Source: Flavobacteriales bacterium (GTDB taxonomy: Bacteria; Bacteroidota; Bacteroidia; Flavobacteriales_D; SKUL01). From it: a stretch of 17,268 nt of DNA. The notes under the pieces are model-generated. The model saw only the letters and a list, made by a program, of their open reading frames with translations. It was not told the origin of the DNA and ran no database searches. Positions 6,427-14,343 of the stretch are shown in pieces. Both the position numbers and the translations under genes were made by a program. The stretch lies in NCBI GenBank assembly GCA_007129985.1, contig SKUL01000284.1, positions 1 to 17,268 on the forward strand. The letters are read 5' to 3'. How positions within the stretch are numbered: the first letter of the stretch is position 1; each line of letters opens with the position of its first letter.

Positions 6427-7347
6427 ATGAAGGGTAGCACAGTAGGAATCATCGGAATGGGCTGGGTAGGAAGCAGCATTGCTATTTCATTGCTTCAAAA
6501 TGGAGTTACCAAAAATCTTTTGCTCAACGATGTACGCGAAGGAATTGCAGAGGGCGAGGCGATGGATCTCAATCATGGCTCATCGTTTTTACCTGCTTTT
6601 AATGCACGTTCAGCATCCATCCGCGAAATGCACAATTGCGATGTGGTGGTGGTTACGGCCGGTCGTGGGGGTAAGCCCGGCGAGAGTAGATTGGAATTGC
6701 TCAAGGAGAACATTGAGATAACCCGTAAGATTTCGGAGGAATTACTAGGCTTTCGAGGCGTACTGGTGGTGGTGTCGAATCCGGTGGATGTGCTTACTTA
6801 CTATTACCAAAAATTTACCGGTTTGCCTGTCGGAAAGGTGATTGGAACCGGAACCTTCCTCGACTCGGTGCGTTTGCGCGAAATGATTGGCGAAGAGATG
6901 GGTATAGAACCTAAGAGCATTCAGGCGGATGTACTTGGCGAACACGGCGACTCGTCTGTTATGTTTTGGTCAAAGGCGAGTATTGGCGGTATTTCGCTGC
7001 GAAACTGGGAGGACTGGAATCCTGAACGCGAGGGTGTCTTCCGCGACAAAGTGCGCAAAGCAGCGCAGGAAATCATTCGCAGAAAGGGAGCTACCAACCA
7101 CGCGATTGGTTTGGTGACAGCTTCTCTGGTGAAATACATTCTGCGCGATGACCGCCGCGTGGTTACGCTTTCCGTGGTGATAGAAGAGGCCTATGGCTTG
7201 AAAGACGTGGCTCTTTCGCTGCCCTGCCTGGTGGGTGGAAACGGTGTGGAGCGCGTTTTGGAGCCGCGCCTCGACGAACAGGAGCACGAGCAACTTATGC
7301 ATTCGGCAGAGGTATTGCGTCGCGCTATTCAATCTGTTGAGGCCTGA
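6427..7347 (+). CDS. L-lactate/malate dehydrogenase family 2-hydroxyacid dehydrogenase
   Basis: The 306-residue protein is a complete NAD-dependent LDH/MDH-type enzyme that interconverts a 2-hydroxy acid and its 2-oxo acid. Visible are the dinucleotide motif GMGWVGSS (10-17), D35 binding the NAD ribose, the mobile loop AGRGGKPGESR (78-88) with catalytic R88, the D146/R149 pair in LDSVRLR and catalytic H173 in GEHGDS. These motifs are more LDH-like than MDH-like. The substrate-choosing loop position, Gln in LDH and Arg in MDH, is Gly82 here, so neither lactate nor malate can be assumed. I chose ATG 6427 over GTG 6424. It starts 4 nt after the ATPase stop and overlaps the next start codon by one base, so it is co-transcribed with DNA-repair genes of no obvious metabolic link. 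Confidence 0.88.
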   Translation: MKGSTVGIIGMGWVGSSIAISLLQNGVTKNLLLNDVREGIAEGEAMDLNHGSSFLPAFNARSASIREMHNCDVVVVTAGRGGKPGESRLELLKENIEITRKISEELLGFRGVLVVVSNPVDVLTYYYQKFTGLPVGKVIGTGTFLDSVRLREMIGEEMGIEPKSIQADVLGEHGDSSVMFWSKASIGGISLRNWEDWNPEREGVFRDKVRKAAQEIIRRKGATNHAIGLVTASLVKYILRDDRRVVTLSVVIEEAYGLKDVALSLPCLVGGNGVERVLEPRLDEQEHEQLMHSAEVLRRAIQSVEA

Positions 7348-8600
7348 TGGAAAGTTGCCCGATTGTCGTTGTGGGAGGTGGCGCTGCGGGATTTTTCGCA
7401 GCCATTCATGCCGCACAAACGGGTCGGCGAGTGGTATTGCTCGAGAAAACGCAAAAGCTGCTTACCAAAGTAGCCATCAGTGGTGGAGGGCGTTGCAACG
7501 TAACCCATGCTTGTCCGCACGCCAGCCAGCTGGTGCGGCGCTATCCGCGCGGTGGCAAGGAACTTAAAAAAGCGTTCGACATTTTCGGTACGCAGCACAC
7601 AGTCAAATGGTTCGAGAGTCGGGGAGTGGCCTTAAAAACCGAAGCTGACGGGCGGATGTTTCCTGTTTCCGATAGCTCTGCCAGCATTGTGAACTGCTTG
7701 ATGAAAGAAGCCGCGAAAGCCGGAGTAGAAATCCGCACAGCGTGGGCTGTTCAATCCTTGCAAAAGAAGTCTGATGGAACGTATCTTCTCCGCTCGAAAA
7801 CGGGTGCAGAACTGCTCACGCCAAACCTGATTATTGCCGCCGGAGGATTCTCGAAAGAGTCGGATTATGTTTTGTTTGAGTCATTGAACCTGAAAACAAT
7901 AAGTCCTGTCCCTTCACTCTTTACTTTCAATGTTCCGAATGGCGGTATGAGCGACCTGATGGGGCTGTCGGTGCCGAGGGCCACGGTCCAGATTGAAGGC
8001 ACAAAATGGAAGGAAGAGGGGCCATTACTCATCACGCATTGGGGCTTCAGTGGTCCGGCTGTCATCAAGCTTTCGGCGTGGGCAGCGCGCGATTTGCACG
8101 AGCGTAGTTACCGCTTTAGTGCGCTTATCAACTGGACGGCCATGGGAGAGGAGGAAGTGCGAAACGAACTCATGAACCGCCGTGAGCAGCATCCTCGGCA
8201 GAATCCCGCGGCTCATCCCATGTTTGACTTACCCGGAAGGCTTTGGAATCGTCTGCTTGAGCGTGCCGGCATCATCGAAAAACCTTGGTCAGAGCAATCG
8301 AACCGCGCGCTGAATCTGCTTACTGAACAACTGGTGCGCAGCAAGTTTGAGGTCAGCGGAAAAACCACGTTTAAAGAGGAATTTGTCACTTGTGGCGGCA
8401 TTGATTTGTCGGAAGTGAACCTCAAAACTTTTGAGTGCCTCAATCATCCCGGACTCTTTTTCGTCGGGGAAATACTGAACGTGGATGGCGTTACAGGGGG
8501 CTTTAACTTTCAGCACGCATGGACCAGCGGTTTCCTCGCAGGGAGCCGCGCGGCAAAGAGAACAACAGAGCCTAGTCCTTTAGCAAGTGGCGCGAAATAA
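7347..8600 (+). CDS. BaiN/YhiN (HI0933-like) family flavoprotein
   Basis: The 417-residue protein is an FAD-dependent oxidoreductase of the HI0933/YhiN/BaiN family. It shows the N-terminal FAD motif VVGGGAAG (8-15) with E33 at the end of the second strand, the family block KVAISGGGRCNVTH (41-54), a second FAD segment IIAAGGFS, and the C-terminal block FFVGEILNVDGVTGGFNFQ. The physiological substrate of most members is unknown; BaiN acts on bile-acid intermediates in gut clostridia, and that role should not be carried over. The ATG overlaps the dehydrogenase stop (TGATG), so translation is probably coupled. The 3' end overlaps the convergent acyl-CoA dehydrogenase gene by 29 nt. Confidence 0.9.
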   Translation: MESCPIVVVGGGAAGFFAAIHAAQTGRRVVLLEKTQKLLTKVAISGGGRCNVTHACPHASQLVRRYPRGGKELKKAFDIFGTQHTVKWFESRGVALKTEADGRMFPVSDSSASIVNCLMKEAAKAGVEIRTAWAVQSLQKKSDGTYLLRSKTGAELLTPNLIIAAGGFSKESDYVLFESLNLKTISPVPSLFTFNVPNGGMSDLMGLSVPRATVQIEGTKWKEEGPLLITHWGFSGPAVIKLSAWAARDLHERSYRFSALINWTAMGEEEVRNELMNRREQHPRQNPAAHPMFDLPGRLWNRLLERAGIIEKPWSEQSNRALNLLTEQLVRSKFEVSGKTTFKEEFVTCGGIDLSEVNLKTFECLNHPGLFFVGEILNVDGVTGGFNFQHAWTSGFLAGSRAAKRTTEPSPLASGAK

Positions 8601-9723
8601 CCAGCTTCTGAATCTCAGAAGTTCCTTCGCCAATGGTGCAAAGCTTTGAATCGCGGTAGTACTTCTCGGCCGGAAATTCTTTGGTGTAGCCGTATCCGCC
8701 GTGAATCTGCACCGACTCGTTCGAAATCCAAACCGAAGCCTCAGAGGCGTAGTATTTCGCCATGGCCGATTCTTTGGTCATAGGCATGCCGTTTTCCTTG
8801 AGGTAGGCAGCGTTGCGGGTGAGAAGTTCTGATGCCTCGATTTTGGTGGCCATGTCAGCCAGCTTAAAGCCAATGGCCTGAAAATGTGCAATGGGCTGAC
8901 CGAATTGCTCGCGCTCTTTAGAATATTTCAGCGCACATTCGTAAGCTCCGCGAGAGATACCGATAGAGAGGGCAGCGATAGAAATACGTCCTCCGTCCAA
9001 CACTTTCAAGGCCTGGATAAAGCCTTCGCCCTCTTTGCCCAACACGTTATCTTTGTGCACACGGCAGTTGTCAAAGAACAGACCTGCTGTTTCGCTGGCA
9101 CGCATCCCGAGTTTGTCTTCTTTCTTTCCACCGCTGAAACCGGGGGTGCCTTTCTCAATCACAAAGGCGGTCATGCCGCGAGAGTCACCTTTTTCGCCGG
9201 TACGCGCAATCACCACAGCAATTTCGCCACTGATGGCGTGCGTAATGAAGTTCTTGGAGCCATTTAGCACGTAATAATCACCGTCTTTTTCGGCGGTAGT
9301 GGCCATACCTCCCGCGTCGGAACCTGTTCCTGTTTCGGTCAGCCCCCAAGCGCCAATCCATTGACCGGTAGCGAGTTTAGGTAACCACTTTTTCTTTTGT
9401 TCTTCATTTCCAAACTGGAGAATGTGGCCGGTACACAGTGAATTATGTGCTGCAACCGAAAGACCAATAGAGCCGCAAACCTTGGCAATTTCCACAATCA
9501 CAGAGATGTACTCCTGATAGCTCATGCCGGCACCGCCGTATTCTTCGGGTACCAGTACGCCCAGAAAGCCGAGCTCGCCCATTTTCTTGAAAGTTTCCAC
9601 CGGAAACTCCTGACTTTCGTCCCATTTCATCATATCAGGGCGGATGTGTTGTTCCGCAAAATCACGGGCACTTTGCTCAATAAATTTCAGGTTTTCGGCG
9701 CGTTCTGAACTCAGGTACATCAT
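8572..9723 (-). CDS. Acyl-CoA dehydrogenase
   Basis: This FAD enzyme inserts the alpha-beta double bond into acyl-CoA in beta-oxidation or amino-acid breakdown. With ATG 9723 it has 383 residues, normal for short/medium-chain members. Both family signatures are present: GLTETGTGSDAGG and QIHGGYGYTKEFPAEKYYRDSK (the latter in two adjoining parts), and the catalytic Glu of GEGTSEIQ is at about residue 366, the position used by butyryl-CoA-type enzymes. The frame extends to a TTG at 9753, but that codon lies inside the -7 box, so I reject it; ATG 9720 is equally possible. The chain-length preference cannot be read from the sequence. No electron-transfer flavoprotein gene is nearby. Confidence 0.93.
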   Translation of the reverse strand: MMYLSSERAENLKFIEQSARDFAEQHIRPDMMKWDESQEFPVETFKKMGELGFLGVLVPEEYGGAGMSYQEYISVIVEIAKVCGSIGLSVAAHNSLCTGHILQFGNEEQKKKWLPKLATGQWIGAWGLTETGTGSDAGGMATTAEKDGDYYVLNGSKNFITHAISGEIAVVIARTGEKGDSRGMTAFVIEKGTPGFSGGKKEDKLGMRASETAGLFFDNCRVHKDNVLGKEGEGFIQALKVLDGGRISIAALSIGISRGAYECALKYSKEREQFGQPIAHFQAIGFKLADMATKIEASELLTRNAAYLKENGMPMTKESAMAKYYASEASVWISNESVQIHGGYGYTKEFPAEKYYRDSKLCTIGEGTSEIQKLVISRHLLKD

Positions 9724-9750
9724 CGTTTTCGGGTTTGCAGATTTGGGCTG

Positions 9751-9758
9751 CAAAAATA
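9751..9758 (-). promoter_or_regulatory. -7 element of the acyl-CoA dehydrogenase gene
   Basis: TATTTTTG on the minus strand matches TAnnTTTG exactly and would start transcription near 9744, about 20 nt before the ATG at 9723. A TTG at the expected upstream distance is not seen. The site rules against translation from 9753. Confidence 0.45.
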
Positions 9759-9839
9759 GCAGTTCCCAAGGATTGAATCAGATTTCGATGTCAAAACGAA
9801 GTGGGCTTCGCTTTTGTTCACAAATTCCGGCAGCCCTCG

Positions 9840-9865
9840 TTGTGAAGCGATAATCATTACCTTCG
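9840..9865 (+). promoter_or_regulatory. Possible promoter of the small lipoprotein gene
   Basis: TTG (9840-9842), 15 nt, then TACCTTCG (9858-9865), close to the TAnnTTTG/TTCG box but with short spacing. It lies 15 nt before the ATG at 9881. Confidence 0.35.
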
Positions 9866-9880
9866 CGGCAAATCCAACCC

Positions 9881-10273
9881 ATGAAAGCGACCACCCTTAT
9901 TGGTCTTATCGCCATAATTAGTTCATCTGCCATGATTACCGGTTGTGGCTCTATCCTGAAATCTCTTGTCGGATACCACAATGTGAATTCGGTTGACCTT
10001 GCCCGCGAGTGTATGACAGACTCGGCGTTGGTTGTAGTGCGTCAGGGGAAAGACCATCACAGTGCACTAACCTTGTCGCATGGCTCTGTACTGGAGGTGC
10101 TTTATTTGCAGGAATTAGGCAGGGAAGAAGAAGCGCGTGGATTGTACAGCAATGCGGTCAAGAAGTCGCCTTTCCTCAGAAACACAAAACAGTTGGAGCG
10201 CGAAGTGAAGAAGGCTCGCAAAGACCTGGCGCGCGACCGCAAGCGACGGGGTCATGATGCTGAGTGTCGCTAG
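9881..10273 (+). CDS. Small predicted lipoprotein, unknown function
   Basis: The 130-residue protein starts with Lys, a hydrophobic helix and a lipobox ITGC with acceptor Cys22, followed by Gly-Ser, so it is probably lipid-anchored. Residues around 68-95 (SVLEVLYLQELGREEEARG and onward) look like a single helix-turn-helix of TPR type. The last 30 residues are strongly basic and acidic mixed (KKARKDLARDRKRRGHD). I do not recognise the family. It is transcribed away from the acyl-CoA dehydrogenase gene and converges on the ABC exporter gene 26 nt further on; neither neighbour indicates its role. Confidence 0.7.
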   Translation: MKATTLIGLIAIISSSAMITGCGSILKSLVGYHNVNSVDLARECMTDSALVVVRQGKDHHSALTLSHGSVLEVLYLQELGREEEARGLYSNAVKKSPFLRNTKQLEREVKKARKDLARDRKRRGHDAECR

Positions 10274-10299
10274 CCGACTGATTTGATTTAGGATTTTCT

Positions 10300-13200
10300 C
10301 TATTGTCTTCCCAGGCGGCCTGACCACCGTAAAAACCTCTTCAACCAGCCTCCCAAAAGGGCCACGTAAAGAAGGAGGTTCATGGCCCAAATGACCCCGA
10401 TGTTGAACCGGGTTGTGTCAATGAGTTGATTTCCCATTCGCTTTTCCGGTGAGTAGAATGGCGCACCGCCTAAGGGGTGCGATGGGGTCTGATAAATGTA
10501 ATCGGCTTTGCGAATCAGACGCCCATTTACTTCACGTAGCTTTTGTAATTCCTGCTGGTTGCGAAGGTGATTTTCGAGTTTTTCGTTGTGATGCTTTTCC
10601 ATTAACATCGTGGCACCGCCCTGATGGGCAAACAACTCGTCAAGTTCTGCATGGGTAGTGCGAATCCGGTCGTCGGCCAACTGCCATTTTTTTCGGTGGA
10701 TGCGCTCCATTTCGCGCAGCCAGGCTCCGAGCAACTCGGAAGTGAGGGTGTTGAAACGCTCCGGTACAATCTTTTCATACTCGCTGAATTTCAGCAAACC
10801 GGCGGCATGAAACTGTGCTATTTCGTCGCGCAGCAAACCAAGATTACTCTCCAGTTTGGCTTTTTCTAACTCTTTACCAGCAAGTTCGGCGCTCTGCTCA
10901 TTGATGGTTTGCAACTTTGGAATTCGCAGCGAAAACATGAACAAGGCCTCGTTCTTTTCGCGCTCGTCATCAAAGAAATGGCGGTTGAATTTGTTTTGCT
11001 TGAAGTGCCCCACAGCCAAGGCTTCGTAGGCCCAGCGCGAAACCATCATGTTGGCCACAAGCGGCGTTCCCTGACCTTGTTTTTCAGGGCTTTGCAGGGT
11101 GTCGAAATCAACAATCACCCCGCTGAGCAGCAATTGGGGAACTACAAGAAAGGGCACCAGAATGTAAATGGTAACCACCGATTTCAGGGCTGAGGAAATG
11201 TTCAATCCCAAGAGGTTGGCAAAAATGAAAGTAGGGAAGAGGACGGCGAGAAAGGTCAGCCAAAGCCCCTCAATTCCCATCCATAGGTTACCTATCAGCA
11301 CCAACAACACAACTTGTATGGCAGATAAGAAAACGAGATACAATACTTTGCTATTGAGGTAGCTAAACCTACTCAGATTAAGGAATGATTCGCGTTTAAG
11401 CATTTTGCGGTCGCGAATAATTTCCTCGGCACTTATCTGCAATCCAACAAAAATGGCCACCACAATGCTCATAAAGAGAAAGGCCGGCAGATTCTTGTTG
11501 TAGCAGAGCAAATATGCGCTCGGGTCGTCATTCGTTCCTGCTGCGTAGCGGGTAAAATAGCCAATCATGGCAGCCAGAATCGGAACCTCAAGCAAGGCAA
11601 TGACCATGTACGACCTGTTGCGCAGCTTGGATTTCAGGTTGCGGGCAAAATAAACGGTGAATTGTTCCCATGCACCGGGAGTGTTGTATTTGCTTGATGC
11701 TGTGGTGGAAAGGGCCTCGTCTTGCGGAGTAGGAGTTTCCCCTTTGGTTTTCTGTTGCCGGTATATGTCGTACCATTCCTGTGGAGAGCGCACCCTGTTT
11801 TGAGTCCTTCGACCAAATTCATCTACTTCGCGCGCTTCGAGGATTCGCAGCATTTCATCCGGGTCAGCATAGGCCGCACCTTTGCTGGTTTGCCCTGTGG
11901 CATCTACATAACCGGCTCTTTCTCTAAACCAGGCCGGTGCGGTCATGGGATGGTCGTTGTACACAAGTCGCCCGCCCTTATCGAGGAGTATCAGCCTGTC
12001 CAACAGTTTGTAAAGATGCGGAGAGGGCTGATGAATGACCGCAAAAACCAGTTGCCCCTTGAAAGTGAGCTGCCTGAGGAGTCCCATCACCATTTCTGAA
12101 TCCTGCGATGACAGTCCGCTGGTGGGCTCATCCACAAAAAGAATGGCGGGCTCTCTGAGCAGTTCCAATGCGATATTCAGCCGTTTTCGTTGTCCGCCAC
12201 TGATAAGCTTATCGAGCACCGAACCCACGCGCAGGTTTCTGGTTGTGTGCAGGTCAATACGGTCAAGCAGACTATCTATTCGTGCTGTAAGTTCGGATTC
12301 ACTGAGGCCGGGTAAGCAAAGTCGGCCGTTGTAGTATAGGTTTTCAAAAACGGTTAATTCTTCAATAAGTAGATCGTCCTGAGGAACGTAGCCAATCCAT
12401 TTTTTAGCCTCGCTGCTCGCGGTTTCTATGCCATTGATGTTGATGCTTCCCGTATGGGACGGCAGATTTCCGTTGAGAACATTGAGTAGGGTGGACTTGC
12501 CTGCTCCTGAAGCCCCCATCATGCCAATAAGCTGACCTGAAGTGGCGTGCAGGCTCATTGGGTGCAGCCCTGCAGACCCATCACTAAACTGATGCGTAAT
12601 CTCTTTGGCCTCGAAAAGTATGTGTTGTGAAAAATCTGCACGGAAGTAGTGATGCAGTATCTCGCTTTGGTAGATGTGTCCAATCGTGTCGCCGGAAAGC
12701 AGACTCCCGCGTTCCATTTGGTACACAGTGTCGGGTTCTAATGCTTCGCTGTTCAGCTGAACCTTTTCATAGCCTTGAAGGCGAACATACACATCGCCGC
12801 TTTCAGGTAACACAAGGGCTACCAGTTGGCCGTTCATGTCTTTGCGGAGAAACCGGCGTTTGGCATTACCGGATGGGGAAATGTAAAGCAGTTGATCATG
12901 CGATGCCGCGCTACCTGTGACGAAATGGTCAATAAGCCGGTAAACAGATTCGTCAATGTTAAAAATGCGTGTAAGCGTGTGCAGAAACCCCGTTTCGCGA
13001 AAAGCAATCTGCCCGCCTTTGTCCACAAATTCAATCAACCGGAGAAGAACTGTAATTTTTTCAGGCCTTATAAGCTCTTCGTTGATTTCTTCGCAGAGCA
13101 TCAGTACTTTTACAGAGCTGAGTGAGCTTTTTTTACGGGCCGATTTTTCACTGTCGGGCCTCACCGGTTTGTGAAAAGCACGAAAGTAATCGTTAAACTG

Positions 13201-13350
13201 ACCCAGGTATTCCTCTAGTTTTTCAGGAGCTACACGGGGAGTCAGGAAGGCTTTTACCTGCGCATGAGCGAGTGAGTCACCTTCCTGTTCGGAGGTTTCT
13301 GTAACCAGCGCAAAAAGCTGTAAAAGCGCATTGAGAACGGATTCACGCAT
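10300..13350 (-). CDS. ABCG-like exporter with N-terminal TerB-like region and enlarged last loop
   Basis: The 1016-residue protein combines ATPase and membrane part in the ABCG order. Residues 1-140 are helical and resemble TerB-like domains (tentative). Residues 165-260 form a beta-rich stretch that could be FHA-like (tentative). The ABC domain has Walker A GASGAGKST (279-287), Q-loop Q324, signature ISGGQ (383-387), Walker B ILFVDE (403-408) and switch His440. Six likely membrane helices lie near 581-600, 620-640, 667-688, 694-715, 723-745 and 983-1002. The segment between the last two is about 237 residues, charged and partly coiled coil (about 810-945), far longer than in usual ABCG proteins. 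The exported substrate cannot be inferred. The gene appears to stand alone. Confidence 0.88.
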   Translation of the reverse strand: MRESVLNALLQLFALVTETSEQEGDSLAHAQVKAFLTPRVAPEKLEEYLGQFNDYFRAFHKPVRPDSEKSARKKSSLSSVKVLMLCEEINEELIRPEKITVLLRLIEFVDKGGQIAFRETGFLHTLTRIFNIDESVYRLIDHFVTGSAASHDQLLYISPSGNAKRRFLRKDMNGQLVALVLPESGDVYVRLQGYEKVQLNSEALEPDTVYQMERGSLLSGDTIGHIYQSEILHHYFRADFSQHILFEAKEITHQFSDGSAGLHPMSLHATSGQLIGMMGASGAGKSTLLNVLNGNLPSHTGSININGIETASSEAKKWIGYVPQDDLLIEELTVFENLYYNGRLCLPGLSESELTARIDSLLDRIDLHTTRNLRVGSVLDKLISGGQRKRLNIALELLREPAILFVDEPTSGLSSQDSEMVMGLLRQLTFKGQLVFAVIHQPSPHLYKLLDRLILLDKGGRLVYNDHPMTAPAWFRERAGYVDATGQTSKGAAYADPDEMLRILEAREVDEFGRRTQNRVRSPQEWYDIYRQQKTKGETPTPQDEALSTTASSKYNTPGAWEQFTVYFARNLKSKLRNRSYMVIALLEVPILAAMIGYFTRYAAGTNDDPSAYLLCYNKNLPAFLFMSIVVAIFVGLQISAEEIIRDRKMLKRESFLNLSRFSYLNSKVLYLVFLSAIQVVLLVLIGNLWMGIEGLWLTFLAVLFPTFIFANLLGLNISSALKSVVTIYILVPFLVVPQLLLSGVIVDFDTLQSPEKQGQGTPLVANMMVSRWAYEALAVGHFKQNKFNRHFFDDEREKNEALFMFSLRIPKLQTINEQSAELAGKELEKAKLESNLGLLRDEIAQFHAAGLLKFSEYEKIVPERFNTLTSELLGAWLREMERIHRKKWQLADDRIRTTHAELDELFAHQGGATMLMEKHHNEKLENHLRNQQELQKLREVNGRLIRKADYIYQTPSHPLGGAPFYSPEKRMGNQLIDTTRFNIGVIWAMNLLLYVALLGGWLKRFLRWSGRLGRQ

Positions 13351-13658
13351 CAGCTTGAAAAATGAAGGCGGCTATATCTTAAACAGTATATCAAGGGCAA
13401 AAGATCGACGCAACTATAGGCATACGTAGCATATTTTCAGCACTATCAGAGGTGATGTGATAAAAAATCACCTTGGTTAAAATTACTCAAACTTCCGCCA
13501 TGTCCAAATATGATTAGGATTGTGTCTTTGCCTAAGCACAGCGAACAAACCTAATTACCGCAGGAATCTGTGGAAATCATCATCGCAGTGCACTCCGATT
13601 TCACCTTACACGAGTCTTGCTATTCAATGAGTAAAAGGGGTCGGTTTGACCTGTGAAA
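13351..13658. other. Intergenic region of 308 nt with two inverted repeats
   Basis: No plausible gene is seen. AGGTGAT and ATCACCT (13450-13473, 10-nt loop) form one hairpin. ATTAGGATTG and CAAACCTAAT (13513-13522 and 13546-13555) form a near-perfect inverted repeat with one mismatch. Neither is followed by a clear T run on the minus strand. The region must hold the 3' end of the potassium-channel transcript and the promoter of the ABC exporter; only a poor -7-like TATAGTTG (13414-13421 area, minus) is visible. Confidence 0.5.
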
Positions 13659-14318
13659 TCAGAGCTCCCTGCCCGTGTCGGGGCCTGCATCCTTGATGGC
13701 GGCCAGCTTTTCGTTCATATAGGAAAGAATCGTTCCGAATGCTACCAGTCCGTTTATAATCAGTAACACAGATATGAATCTCCCCAGCACTGTGGTAGGG
13801 TAGAAGTCGCCGTACCCAACCGTTGTGATGGAAACAAAGGTCCACCAGAGTGCCTCATCGGCTGTACGGATATTACCTACGTCTTTTTCAACATAAAGCA
13901 CAGCTACCGAACACACAATTACAGACAATGAGATAAGGAGCACAACGATGCCATATAATGACGAGCGACGGTGACTTCGTAAGAAGATCCACAAAAGGTT
14001 GAGAGACTTTACGACCCTGAATATCCTGAATACCCTGAAAAATCTGGCATATCTAAATGTACCGATCATGGGTATTGAAGAGAGTAAATCGAGCCAACCG
14101 TAGGTGAAGAAGTAACGGGTTTTGCTTTTGGCTCTTGAAAACTGAATATAGAAATCGTACAGAAATACGAGGCACAACCCGAAGTCGTAGTAGCCAATAA
14201 GCCGGGCCACTTCGGAGCCTTTGGGCATAAATACAGAAGCGCTGAGCAGCGCAATGGAAAACAAGGAGAGTACGGCAATAACCAGTTTATAAACACTAAT
14301 AGCAAATAGGTCTGCCAA
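13659..14318 (-). CDS. Voltage-gated potassium channel (six-helix Kv type)
   Basis: The 219-residue protein has the full Kv layout: S1 (about 11-31), S2 (44-61), S3 (73-86), an S4 with regularly spaced Arg (RYARFFRVFRIFR, 89-101), S5 (121-143), pore helix, selectivity filter TTVGYGD (165-171) and S6 (180-201). It ends shortly after S6, without RCK or cyclic-nucleotide domains. The frame has a stop at 14331-14333 and the only usable start is TTG 14318, since the first ATG would remove S1. That TTG lies 25 nt after the phosphatase stop codon, so it is the last gene of the run. The sequence TATATTTG (14316-14323) also fits a -7 box and overlaps the start codon, so the true start could be another non-ATG codon slightly downstream. 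Confidence 0.88.
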   Translation of the reverse strand: MADLFAISVYKLVIAVLSLFSIALLSASVFMPKGSEVARLIGYYDFGLCLVFLYDFYIQFSRAKSKTRYFFTYGWLDLLSSIPMIGTFRYARFFRVFRIFRVVKSLNLLWIFLRSHRRSSLYGIVVLLISLSVIVCSVAVLYVEKDVGNIRTADEALWWTFVSITTVGYGDFYPTTVLGRFISVLLIINGLVAFGTILSYMNEKLAAIKDAGPDTGREL

Positions 14319-14343
14319 ATATAGGGGATTTCAGGTGGTGATA

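Noticed and set aside
6970..7416. A 148-residue open frame on the minus strand
   Set aside because: It is antisense to the dehydrogenase gene and has a His/Gln-rich composition typical of a non-coding frame.
9721..9753. Longer acyl-CoA dehydrogenase starting at TTG 9753
   Set aside because: The codon lies in the -7 box TATTTTTG, and two ATG codons at the normal family start are available.
10115..10390. A 91-residue minus-strand frame overlapping the lipoprotein gene
   Set aside because: It overlaps two supported genes, has no recognisable motif and no promoter.
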